DNA of 64,000 nt from RPQJ01 sp963732375 (GTDB lineage Bacteria > Pseudomonadota > Gammaproteobacteria > Steroidobacterales > Steroidobacteraceae), in assembly GCA_963732375.1 (NCBI GenBank), contig CAVSZE010000015.1, positions 62,001-126,000 of the forward strand, written 5' to 3'. Position 1 is the stretch's first letter; each line of letters starts with the position of its first letter. Positions 55,535 through 62,567 of this stretch are shown piece after piece. The position numbers and the translations under genes are program-made. The notes beneath the pieces were generated by a model that did no database searches, was not told the origin of the DNA, and saw only the letters and a program-made list of their open reading frames with translations.

Positions 55535-58145
55535 TCACCTTCGATGTGACGTTCGACAGATCGCTCTCGACGTTGCTGGTGTTGTAGGCGCTCATCGCAA
55601 AATACCACGTGCCCGGCGCCAGGTCCTCGATCATGACGCTGGTGATCCCCGGGTTCGGCAGGTCGATCGCAAGATTCAGGTTGGCCGCGCTTGTACCGTA
55701 TTTGACGCGATAGCCCTTGAGATCGGTCAACGCGGACTGGTCCGTGTTCTGGGTCGGTGGCGTCCAGGCAAGCGTCACCGAGCCCAGCTGTATCTGTTGG
55801 ACCGTCAGCGTGAATCCGGGCAACACCGCGCTGTCGGTGCCGTCGGACACCGTGATAACGATACCGGGGTAGGTGCCCGCGTCAGCCGCGGCCGGGGTAC
55901 CGCTCAGCCGCCCGGTGCTGCTGTTGAACGTCGCCCAGGACGGCTTGTTGGCGATGGTGAAGCCAAGCGTCTGGCCGTCCGGATCCGAGGCAGTCGGCGT
56001 AAAGCTGTAGCCCTGCCCGACGGTTACCGAGGTCGCAGGGGTGCCGCTGATCACTGGCGGCCGGTTCGGCGCGGCCTCGACCGTCAGCGTGAATCCGGGC
56101 AACACCGCGCTGTCGGTGCCGTCGGACACCGTGATGACGATGCCGGAGTAGCTGCGGGCATCGGCCGCGGCCGGGGTACCGCTCAGCCGCCCGGTGCTGC
56201 TGTTGAACGTCGCCCAGGACGGCTTGTTGGCGATGGTGAAGCCAAGCGTCTGGCCGTCCGGATCCGAGGCAGTCGGCGTAAAGCTGTAGCCCTGCCCGAC
56301 GGTTACCGAGGTCGCAGGGGTGCCGCTGATCACTGGCGGCCGGTTCGGCGCGGCCTCGACCGTCAGCGTGAATCCGGGCAACACCGCGCTGTCGGTGCCG
56401 TCGGACACCGTGATGACGATGCCGGAGTAGCTGCGGGCATCGGCCGCGGCCGGGGTACCGCTCAGCCGCCCGGTGCTGCTGTTGAACGTCGCCCAGGACG
56501 GCTTGTTGGCGATAGTGAAGCCAAGCGTCTGGCCGTCCGGATCCGAGGCAGTCGGCGTAAAGCTGTAGCCCTGCCCGACGGTTACCGAGGTCGCAGGGGT
56601 GCCGCTGATCACTGGCGGCCGGTTCGGCGCGGCCTCGACCGTCAGCGTGAATCCGGGCAACACCGCGCTGTCGGTGCCGTCGGACACCGTGATGACGATG
56701 CCGGAGTAGCTGCGGGCATCGGCCGCGGCCGGGGTACCGCTCAGCCGCCCGGTGCTGCTGTTGAACGTCGCCCAGGACGGCTTGTTGGCGATGGTGAAGC
56801 CAAGCGTCTGGCCGTCCGGATCCGAGGCAGTCGGCGTAAAGCTGTAGCCCTGCCCGACGGTTACCGAGGTCGCAGGGGTGCCGCTGATCACTGGCGGCTT
56901 GTTAGGCATAGAGACCACGATCGTAAACGGCGGCAATGCATCCTGAGCTGCACCGTCCGTGACCGAGATCGAGACGTTGGGATAGGTCCCGGCATCCGCC
57001 TCGGTTGGCGTTCCCGACAGGCGCCCGGTCGTCGTGTTGAACGTGCTCCAGCGGGGCTTGTTTGCCGCCGCAAAGACCAGTCTCTGGCCATCGGGGTCAA
57101 CCGCCGTGGGGCGGAAGCTGTACGCCTGACCGGCCACCACGTCGGTTGGCGGCACGCCGCTGATGTCGGGCGGGTTGTTGTTCGCGATTACCGTGATCGA
57201 GAAACCCGGCAGAGTTGCGCTGGCGGCGCCGTCCGAAACGGTGATCGTAACGTTCGGGAACGGACCGATGTCGGTCGTGGTAGGCGTACCACTCAGCTGC
57301 CCGGTCGAGGTATTGAAGTTCGCCCAGCCGGGCTTGCCGGTTATCGAGAACGTGAGCGCCTGCCCATCAGGGTCAGAGGCCACGGGTTGGAACGAGTACG
57401 CTTGCCCTGCAGCTACCGCGCCGGCCGGAACACCAGAGATAACCGGAGGGCGGTTGGTCGGGCCAGCAACAGTTCCAGCGCTCACGACGATGTCGAACGC
57501 CGGCAAAGCCGTCTGCTCCACGCCGTCCGACACCGAGATCGTGACACCCCGGTAGGTGCCCACGTCGGTCGCGGCGGGCGTACCCGACAGCCGGCCGGTA
57601 ATCGCATCAAACTGTGCCCAGGGAGGCTTGCCGGTAACCGACAGGACCAGCGTCTGGCCGTCCGGGTCAGATACCTGCGGGATGAATTCGTAGGAGTTGC
57701 CGGCGACCACCTCACCAGCCGGCGTACCGCCGATCGCGGGCGGCGTGTTGGCTGGCGGAAGACCCGCGATCTGCAGATCAAACTCGGACAGCTCGCTGAT
57801 CGCCTTGCCGTCGGAGACACTGATCAGGATGCGCCGGTACACTGGGTTGGCCGTCACGGGCGGCGTTCCTTCCAGCGTGCCAGTGATCGGGCTAAACGTC
57901 GCCCAGTCCGGCCGGTTCTCGATCTTGAAAGTCAGGACGTCGCCATCGGCGTCTGTGGCCACCGGCGCGAATATGTACGGCCGGTCGACCATCGCGACTG
58001 CAGCCGGCGCACCGTCAATCTGCGGCGGATTGTTGACCGTGGGCTGAGCGTTCGGGTCCGAGCCGGATGACACGCTGCCGCAGGCGGCGGCGAAACCGCA
58101 GAGAATCGCGACGACAACCCGCTTCCACATGACCATTTCCGACAT
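55527..58145 (-). CDS. Lipoprotein with eight Ig-like (He_PIG) repeats and a C-terminal FN3 domain
   Basis: An 872-residue surface lipoprotein. ATG 58145 has GAGGTG a few bases upstream; the lipobox is FAAAC (Cys22). Then come eight tandem domains of about 90 residues with the putative-Ig (He_PIG) pattern PPxIxGxPxxxVxxGxxYxFxPxAxDPDGQxLxFxIxxKPxWAxFNxxTGxLSGTP. Domains 1-4 differ from each other; domains 5-8 are nearly identical 93-residue copies. The last part (SVTLAWTPPTQNTDQSALTDLKGYRVKYGTS to the end) is a fibronectin type III domain. Such proteins are adhesins or stalk-like surface proteins in other bacteria; the role here is inference. It is monocistronic. Confidence 0.88.
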   Translation of the reverse strand: MSEMVMWKRVVVAILCGFAAACGSVSSGSDPNAQPTVNNPPQIDGAPAAVAMVDRPYIFAPVATDADGDVLTFKIENRPDWATFSPITGTLEGTPPVTANPVYRRILISVSDGKAISELSEFDLQIAGLPPANTPPAIGGTPAGEVVAGNSYEFIPQVSDPDGQTLVLSVTGKPPWAQFDAITGRLSGTPAATDVGTYRGVTISVSDGVEQTALPAFDIVVSAGTVAGPTNRPPVISGVPAGAVAAGQAYSFQPVASDPDGQALTFSITGKPGWANFNTSTGQLSGTPTTTDIGPFPNVTITVSDGAASATLPGFSITVIANNNPPDISGVPPTDVVAGQAYSFRPTAVDPDGQRLVFAAANKPRWSTFNTTTGRLSGTPTEADAGTYPNVSISVTDGAAQDALPPFTIVVSMPNKPPVISGTPATSVTVGQGYSFTPTASDPDGQTLGFTIANKPSWATFNSSTGRLSGTPAAADARSYSGIVITVSDGTDSAVLPGFTLTVEAAPNRPPVISGTPATSVTVGQGYSFTPTASDPDGQTLGFTIANKPSWATFNSSTGRLSGTPAAADARSYSGIVITVSDGTDSAVLPGFTLTVEAAPNRPPVISGTPATSVTVGQGYSFTPTASDPDGQTLGFTIANKPSWATFNSSTGRLSGTPAAADARSYSGIVITVSDGTDSAVLPGFTLTVEAAPNRPPVISGTPATSVTVGQGYSFTPTASDPDGQTLGFTIANKPSWATFNSSTGRLSGTPAAADAGTYPGIVITVSDGTDSAVLPGFTLTVQQIQLGSVTLAWTPPTQNTDQSALTDLKGYRVKYGTSAANLNLAIDLPNPGITSVMIEDLAPGTWYFAMSAYNTSNVESDLSNVTSKVIK
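55801..56916. repeat. Four near-identical 279-bp tandem repeats inside the lipoprotein gene
   Basis: Copies begin at 55801, 56080, 56359 and 56638, exactly 279 bp (93 codons) apart. They differ at only a few positions, for example GATGGTGAAG in three copies and GATAGTGAAG at about 56510. The first copy in plus coordinates (the last domain of the protein) has a short divergent stretch where DARSYSG is DAGTYPG. Near-identity at the DNA level, including silent sites, points to recent duplication or gene conversion. Confidence 0.93.
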
Positions 58146-58666
58146 CGCGCACCTCGTCAGCGCAGGCCTGCTGGTGCAGAGGAGTCGGATGGGAAGCCGG
58201 GAAGCTCAGAAGAGACCGCCAGTGCTCGCGTTCGACGCACTACGGCCGCCGGTACTGGGCAACCCCGCTATCCAGGACATTCGTCCCTCGGACCGGAGGC
58301 TTTGCGTCCCCGCCTTTCGACAGGTTTGCCGTGATCAAGAACCAGACGATTGGCAGTATGCTCGCGGGGGCCATCGATTCAACTTTGGCCGCTGCTGCAC
58401 CACGAAAACTGTGAGGCAGTTCCGCCGTCACGCTGTCCGCAGCGCAAGGGTGTCCCGGCTGAGGGAAGCACCAGGCAGCGATTCCGCTAGTCGCCCCGGC
58501 GCGCCGCCGGCTGCTTGCCGACCACGGCATCACCTGCAGCATGAGCCGTGCGGGTGATGTGCAGGACAACTCCGGGGTGGAATACAAAGAATGCCATGGG
58601 CTCAGCTTAGGACGGTGTCAATGGGAGCCGGGGAAACCAAAATATCCTGTTGTTATGAAGCTAAAC
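58146..58666. other. Intergenic stretch without a recognisable gene
   Basis: About 520 bp between the lipoprotein start and the tRNA-Ser gene. Several open frames exist on both strands but none has a ribosome-binding site together with plausible protein composition. The 58146-58250 part should hold the lipoprotein promoter, and a lower-G/C stretch at about 58630-58665 follows the tRNA 3' end. Confidence 0.55.
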
Positions 58667-58756
58667 TGGCGGAGAGGGAGGGATTCGAACCCTCGAGGGC
58701 CTTGAGGCCCCGCCGGTTTTCAAGACCGGTGCATTCAACCGCTCTGCCACCTCTCC
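58667..58756 (-). tRNA. tRNA-Ser (anticodon TGA)
   Basis: On the minus strand GGAGAGG (from 58756) pairs with CCTCTCC to give the acceptor stem, followed by discriminator G and an encoded CCA (58669-58667). The anticodon arm reads CCGGTCTTGAAAACCGG, anticodon TGA, and the variable arm GGGGCCTCAAGGCCC-type is long, as in class II serine tRNAs. The T arm GAGGGTTCGAATCCCTC is canonical. Length is 90 nt with CCA. It lies 29 bp downstream of serS, a fitting neighbour. Confidence 0.96.
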
Positions 58757-58785
58757 TTCTCGAACCTTCCGCTCTGATTCGGGCG

Positions 58786-60066
58786 CTACCCCGTGATCAG
58801 TTCGGCGCCGCCCATGTACCTCTTGAGCACGTCCGGTACCACGACGCTGCCGTCCGCCTGCTGGTAATTCTCGAGCACCGCGACCAGCGCGCGCCCGACT
58901 GCGACACCCGATCCATTCAATGTGTGAACCGGTTCCGGCTTGCCAGTGGCCGGGTTGCGCCAGCGCGCCTGCATACGCCGCGCCTGGAACGCCTCGCAAT
59001 TGCTGCACGATGAGATCTCGCGATATTTCTGCTGGCCCGGCAGCCACACCTCGAGATCGTAGGTCTTCGCGCTGCCGAAGCCGACGTCGCCGCTGCAGAG
59101 CGCAATCACGCGGTATGGCAGGTTCAGTCCCTGCAGTACCTTCTCGGCGCTCCCGGTGAGTTCCTCGAGCGCCGCATACGAATCCTCGGGCCGCACCATC
59201 TGCACCAGCTCGACCTTCTCGAACTGGTGCTGGCGAATCATCCCACGCGTGTCCTTGCCGTAGGAGCCCGCCTCGGAGCGGAAACACGGCGTATGTGCAA
59301 CGTAGCGCCGTGGCAGCGTCGCGGCCTCCAGGATCGACTCGCGCGCCAAGTTGGTGACCGGCACCTCGGCAGTGGGAATCAGGAACAGTTCCTGCTCACC
59401 GGAGACAACGCGGAACAGGTCCGCCTCGAACTTCGGCAGCTGTCCCGTGCCGACCAGCGCGTGCCGCGCAACGAGGTACGGTGCGTACACCTCGGTGTAG
59501 CCATGCTTGCCGGTGTGCAGGTCCAACATGTACTGGATCAGCGCGCGATGCAGCCGCGCGACGCCGCCCTTCAGCACCACGAACCTCGCGCCCGAAATCC
59601 TGCCGGCCGCCTCGAAGTCCATCAGCGCAAGCTGCTCGCCGATCGCGACATGGTCCTTCGGCTCGAAGTCGAACTCGCGCGGCGTTCCCCAGCGTCGCAG
59701 TTCGACGTTGGCGGTCTCGTCCCTTCCGTCAGGCACGCTGTCGTGCAGCAGGTTCGGCAGGCCCAGCACCAGTTCGTCGAACTCGGCCTGGACGGCGACC
59801 TGTTCCTTCTCGAGGCCCTCGAGCCGACGAGCGAGCGTTTCGCCCTCCGCGACCAGCCCGGAAATGTCCTCGCTCTTGCCCTTCGCCATGCCGACCTTCT
59901 TGGCATGGGCGTTACGCGCCGCACGCGTCTCGTCGGCCGACACCTGGGCCACCTTGCGGCGCTCCTCGAGTGCACGGAGACTCTCAACGTCCAGCGTGAA
60001 GCCGCGCCGCGCGAGGTTCCGGGCAACCGACTCCGGATCGGTACGAAGCAGCTTGGCGTCGAGCAT
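58786..60066 (-). CDS. serS: Seryl-tRNA synthetase
   Basis: A 426-residue class II aminoacyl-tRNA synthetase charging serine to tRNA-Ser and tRNA-Sec. It begins at ATG 60066 with the standard MLDAKLLRTDPESVARNLARRGF; the in-frame extension upstream lies in the palindromic repeat and is not coding. The N-terminal antiparallel coiled coil (about 30-105, rich in Arg/Glu/Ala) binds the long variable arm. Motif 2 is seen around HTPCFRSEAGSYGKDTRGMIRQHQFEKVELVQ and motif 3 in LNGSGVAVGRALVAVLENYQQ. The tRNA-Ser gene follows and rarA precedes. Confidence 0.96.
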   Translation of the reverse strand: MLDAKLLRTDPESVARNLARRGFTLDVESLRALEERRKVAQVSADETRAARNAHAKKVGMAKGKSEDISGLVAEGETLARRLEGLEKEQVAVQAEFDELVLGLPNLLHDSVPDGRDETANVELRRWGTPREFDFEPKDHVAIGEQLALMDFEAAGRISGARFVVLKGGVARLHRALIQYMLDLHTGKHGYTEVYAPYLVARHALVGTGQLPKFEADLFRVVSGEQELFLIPTAEVPVTNLARESILEAATLPRRYVAHTPCFRSEAGSYGKDTRGMIRQHQFEKVELVQMVRPEDSYAALEELTGSAEKVLQGLNLPYRVIALCSGDVGFGSAKTYDLEVWLPGQQKYREISSCSNCEAFQARRMQARWRNPATGKPEPVHTLNGSGVAVGRALVAVLENYQQADGSVVVPDVLKRYMGGAELITG

Positions 60067-60118
60067 GGTCAGGTCGTCCTGGGTACGGCGATCAGGGCAA
60101 AGAAGGCGAATTGTACGA

Positions 60119-60245
60119 GAAACAGGGGACATTCTCCTTTTCAGAGGGGACATTCTCCTTTTTCCAGCGCGCCGCCAGATATTGAAAGTCGTCAGTTGCG
60201 AAAATAGGAGAATGTCCCCTCTGAAAAGGAGAATGTCCCCTATTT
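60119..60245. repeat. Nested palindromic repeat between rarA and serS
   Basis: The 13-base unit GGGGACATTCTCC occurs at 60125 and 60146 and, inverted, at 60207 and 60228. Each pair is joined by TTTTCAGA or its complement, so the whole forms a near-perfect inverted repeat with arms of about 38 bases (60125-60163 and 60201-60240) and a loop of 37. With one mismatch the arms extend to about 60119 and 60245. The right arm includes the TAG stop of rarA. It resembles REP/BIME-type elements. Confidence 0.88.
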
Positions 60246-61544
60246 CCGCCGCCGCTCCAGCGCCTCGCGGATCTTGATCTCGAGGCCGCGGTCCACTGGT
60301 TGATAGTAGCGCGCCGGCTGCATGCCTTCCGGAAAGTAGTTTTCACCGGCCGCGTAGGCGTCGGGTTCGTCGTGCGCATAGCGATAGCCATTGCCGTAGC
60401 CGAGCGACTTCATGAGCCCGGTGGGAGCGTTGCGCAACTGCAGCGGCACATCGAGTGTCCCGTGCTTCTTCGCATCGTCCATCGCCGCGCCGAACGCCAC
60501 GTAGACCGCATTGCTCTTTGCAGCGCAGGCCATGAACACCACCGCCTGCGCAAGGGCGAGTTCGCCTTCCGGGCTGCCGAGCCGCTCGTAGGTCTCGCTG
60601 GCCTGCAGCGCAAGTGCCAGCGCGCGTGGATCGGCGTTACCGATATCCTCCGACGCCATGCGCAACACGCGCCGTGCCACGTAGCGCGGGTCGCAGCCGC
60701 CATCCAGCATCCGGCACAGCCAGTAGAGCGCTGCATCAGGGTCCGTTCCCCGCACCGACTTGTGCAGCGCGGAAATCTGGTCGTAGAACTGCTCGCCCTT
60801 CTTGTCGAAGCGCCGGTAGCCGCCGGCCGAGACCTCCGAGGCAATCTCCTCGGTAACCGCGCCGCTGCCGGCCCGGGCCAGCTCGACCGCAACCTCGAGC
60901 AAGTTGAGCGCCCGCCGCGCGTCGCCGTCGGCCGCCCTGGCCAGCGTGTCCATCGCGTCAGTGTCGATCGTGACCTGCCCGGCACTGTCACCGGCCTCGC
61001 GCTCGAGTGCGCGCCCGAGCACCTGCTTCACGTCGTCGTGCGACAGCGAGCGAAGCACGTACACGCGGGCTCGCGACAGCAACGCACTGTTGATCTCAAA
61101 CGATGGGTTCTCGGTCGTCGCGCCGATGAAGCAGACGGTACCGTCCTCGACGAATGGCAGGAACGCATCCTGTTGCGACTTGTTGAAGCGGTGCACTTCG
61201 TCGAGAAACAGCACGGTCTGCCGTCCGGAGTCCTGCTTCAGCGCCCTCGCCTGTTCAACCACGGCACGCACGTCCTTCACGCCGGCCATCACGGCCGAGA
61301 GAGCGACGAACTCTGCGTCGCAGGTGCGTGCGACGAGACGCGCGAGCGTCGTCTTGCCCGTGCCCGGTGGACCCCAGAGCAACATCGAATGCAGACTGCG
61401 CCCTTCCAGCATTCGCCGCAGCGGCTTGCCGGACGCGAGCAGGTGCGCCTGCCCGACGAATTCGTCCAGCGCCGCGGGCCGCATGCGGTCGGCGAGCGGT
61501 CTCCAACCGCCGTCCTGTGCGGCTTTCAGCGCGGACTCAGCCAC
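60240..61544 (-). CDS. rarA: Replication-associated recombination AAA+ ATPase RarA (MgsA)
   Basis: A 434-residue AAA+ ATPase related to clamp loaders and RuvB that acts at stalled forks. Walker A is GPPGTGKTT (about 55-63), Walker B VLFLDEVHRFNKSQQD, sensor ATTENPSFEINSALLSR; the C-terminal half has the family-specific YEQISALHKSVRGTDPDAALYWLCRMLDGGCDPRYVARR-like block and ends RYYQPVDRGLEIKIREALERRRK. I chose GTG 61544, which gives the homologous start (AESALKAAQDGGWRPLADRMRP); it overlaps the vanZ-like gene by 19 bp. The open frame continues upstream only antisense-free in another frame of that gene. Its stop codon is inside the palindromic repeat. Confidence 0.93.
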   Translation of the reverse strand: MAESALKAAQDGGWRPLADRMRPAALDEFVGQAHLLASGKPLRRMLEGRSLHSMLLWGPPGTGKTTLARLVARTCDAEFVALSAVMAGVKDVRAVVEQARALKQDSGRQTVLFLDEVHRFNKSQQDAFLPFVEDGTVCFIGATTENPSFEINSALLSRARVYVLRSLSHDDVKQVLGRALEREAGDSAGQVTIDTDAMDTLARAADGDARRALNLLEVAVELARAGSGAVTEEIASEVSAGGYRRFDKKGEQFYDQISALHKSVRGTDPDAALYWLCRMLDGGCDPRYVARRVLRMASEDIGNADPRALALALQASETYERLGSPEGELALAQAVVFMACAAKSNAVYVAFGAAMDDAKKHGTLDVPLQLRNAPTGLMKSLGYGNGYRYAHDEPDAYAAGENYFPEGMQPARYYQPVDRGLEIKIREALERRRK

Positions 61545-61909
61545 GACTCGACCCTGCGTGCCCAACCCCCTGTCAGCGTCAGTGCGAGCAGCAGGCCGAC
61601 ACCGACGCCGGCCGCGTTCGCCACCATGTCGAAGAATTCCGCGCTGCGGCCGAGTTGCATGACGCCCTGCGCGATCTCGACGGCGAGTCCGAGCGCCAGC
61701 AGGCCCGAAACGACCAGCCAGTAGCGCGCACGCGGATAAAGACCCGTGAACCACACGGCGAGCCCACAGTAAGCAATGAAGTGCTCGACCTTGTCGAAGC
61801 CGCCCGGCGTGGGCAGCGGAAGGTTGGGTGTCAGGCTGCTATAGAGAATGACGCCCACGAGAGCCATGCTGATCGCGAGCCACAGGCGCCGGTGACGCAA
61901 CGGGATCAT
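61526..61909 (-). CDS. VanZ-like membrane protein
   Basis: A 127-residue membrane protein with a VanZ-type core: four predicted helices, including LWLAISMALVGVILYSSL, VEHFIAYCGLAVWFTGLY, WLVVSGLLALGLAVEIAQGVMQ and MVANAAGVGVGLLLALTL. The signatures D-K-x-x-H (GFDKVEHFIAY) and E-x-x-Q (VEIAQGVMQLGRSAEFFDMVANAAG) are those of the VanZ/YfiM superfamily. Function is unknown outside glycopeptide resistance; in this lolA-rarA position small VanZ-like proteins are common. Start ATG 61909, 5 bp after the lolA stop; the 3' end overlaps rarA. Confidence 0.85.
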   Translation of the reverse strand: MIPLRHRRLWLAISMALVGVILYSSLTPNLPLPTPGGFDKVEHFIAYCGLAVWFTGLYPRARYWLVVSGLLALGLAVEIAQGVMQLGRSAEFFDMVANAAGVGVGLLLALTLTGGWARRVESWLSPR

Positions 61910-61914
61910 CGCCG

Positions 61915-62559
61915 CTACGGTTTGGCGTCGCCGATGACGTCGGTGCCCTTCGGCGGCGTGAACCGGAACAACGCGGGATCCAGCTTCTTGTTGAGCTCTA
62001 CGTCGCTGAAGTTGAGTTCGGTGCTCTGCCCGAGCTTGTCCACCAGCTGCATCGCAACCAGCCCGCCACGATCGTCGAAACCCAGGCTCACGCTGTCGAA
62101 GTCCGAACCGTGCTGCCTGGGCACCAGGCGGCACCAGGTCCACTCCCCGTCGCGCTCGACCGCCCCGGCACTGAAGCTCTCACTGACCGAACCGGTCCCC
62201 GACAGCAGCATGGCCGGCGTCGACCCCAGGCCGGATTCCAGCGGCCGCACCGTGACCTGCTCGAGATCGGCATCGTACAGCCAGAGCTTGCGGCCATCGG
62301 CGACGATCACCTGCACATAAGGGTCACGGTAGTCCCAGCGGAAGCGATCCGGCCGCGACAACGACAACGTGCCGGTCACACGGCTGCTGATCTGCCCATC
62401 GCGGTTGCGCACCACCTGCACGAAATCCGCCGACAGCGTGCGCACGGACTTGAGCCAGGCTTCGACGCGCGCCAGCGAATCGTCTGCGGCAACCGCGGGA
62501 ATCGCCGCCAGCACAAGTGCGGCGGCGAACAACCTGCCCAGGACTATTCTGCGGATCAT
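61915..62559 (-). CDS. lolA: Outer-membrane lipoprotein carrier protein LolA
   Basis: A 214-residue periplasmic chaperone that carries lipoproteins from LolCDE to LolB. It has a signal peptide (LFAAALVLAAIPAVAADD) and the incomplete beta-barrel pattern: LKSVRTLSADFVQVVRNRDGQISSRVTGTLSLSRPDRFRWDY, IVADGRKLWLYDADLEQVTVRPL and the C-terminal TELNFSDVELNKKLDPALFRFTPPKGTDVI. ATG 62559 starts 8 bp after the ftsK stop, as in the usual ftsK-lolA order. Nothing unusual seen. Confidence 0.95.
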   Translation of the reverse strand: MIRRIVLGRLFAAALVLAAIPAVAADDSLARVEAWLKSVRTLSADFVQVVRNRDGQISSRVTGTLSLSRPDRFRWDYRDPYVQVIVADGRKLWLYDADLEQVTVRPLESGLGSTPAMLLSGTGSVSESFSAGAVERDGEWTWCRLVPRQHGSDFDSVSLGFDDRGGLVAMQLVDKLGQSTELNFSDVELNKKLDPALFRFTPPKGTDVIGDAKP

Positions 62560-62567
62560 GCGAGTGC

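Noticed and set aside
55797..58070. 757-codon plus-strand open frame opposite the Ig-like lipoprotein
   Set aside because: It repeats with the same 93-codon period because it is the complement of the tandem repeats; composition is Arg/Gly-rich with no start signal.
58129..58587. Open frames on both strands between the lipoprotein and tRNA-Ser
   Set aside because: No ribosome-binding site, no family pattern, and both strands equally open, as expected for G/C-rich non-coding DNA.
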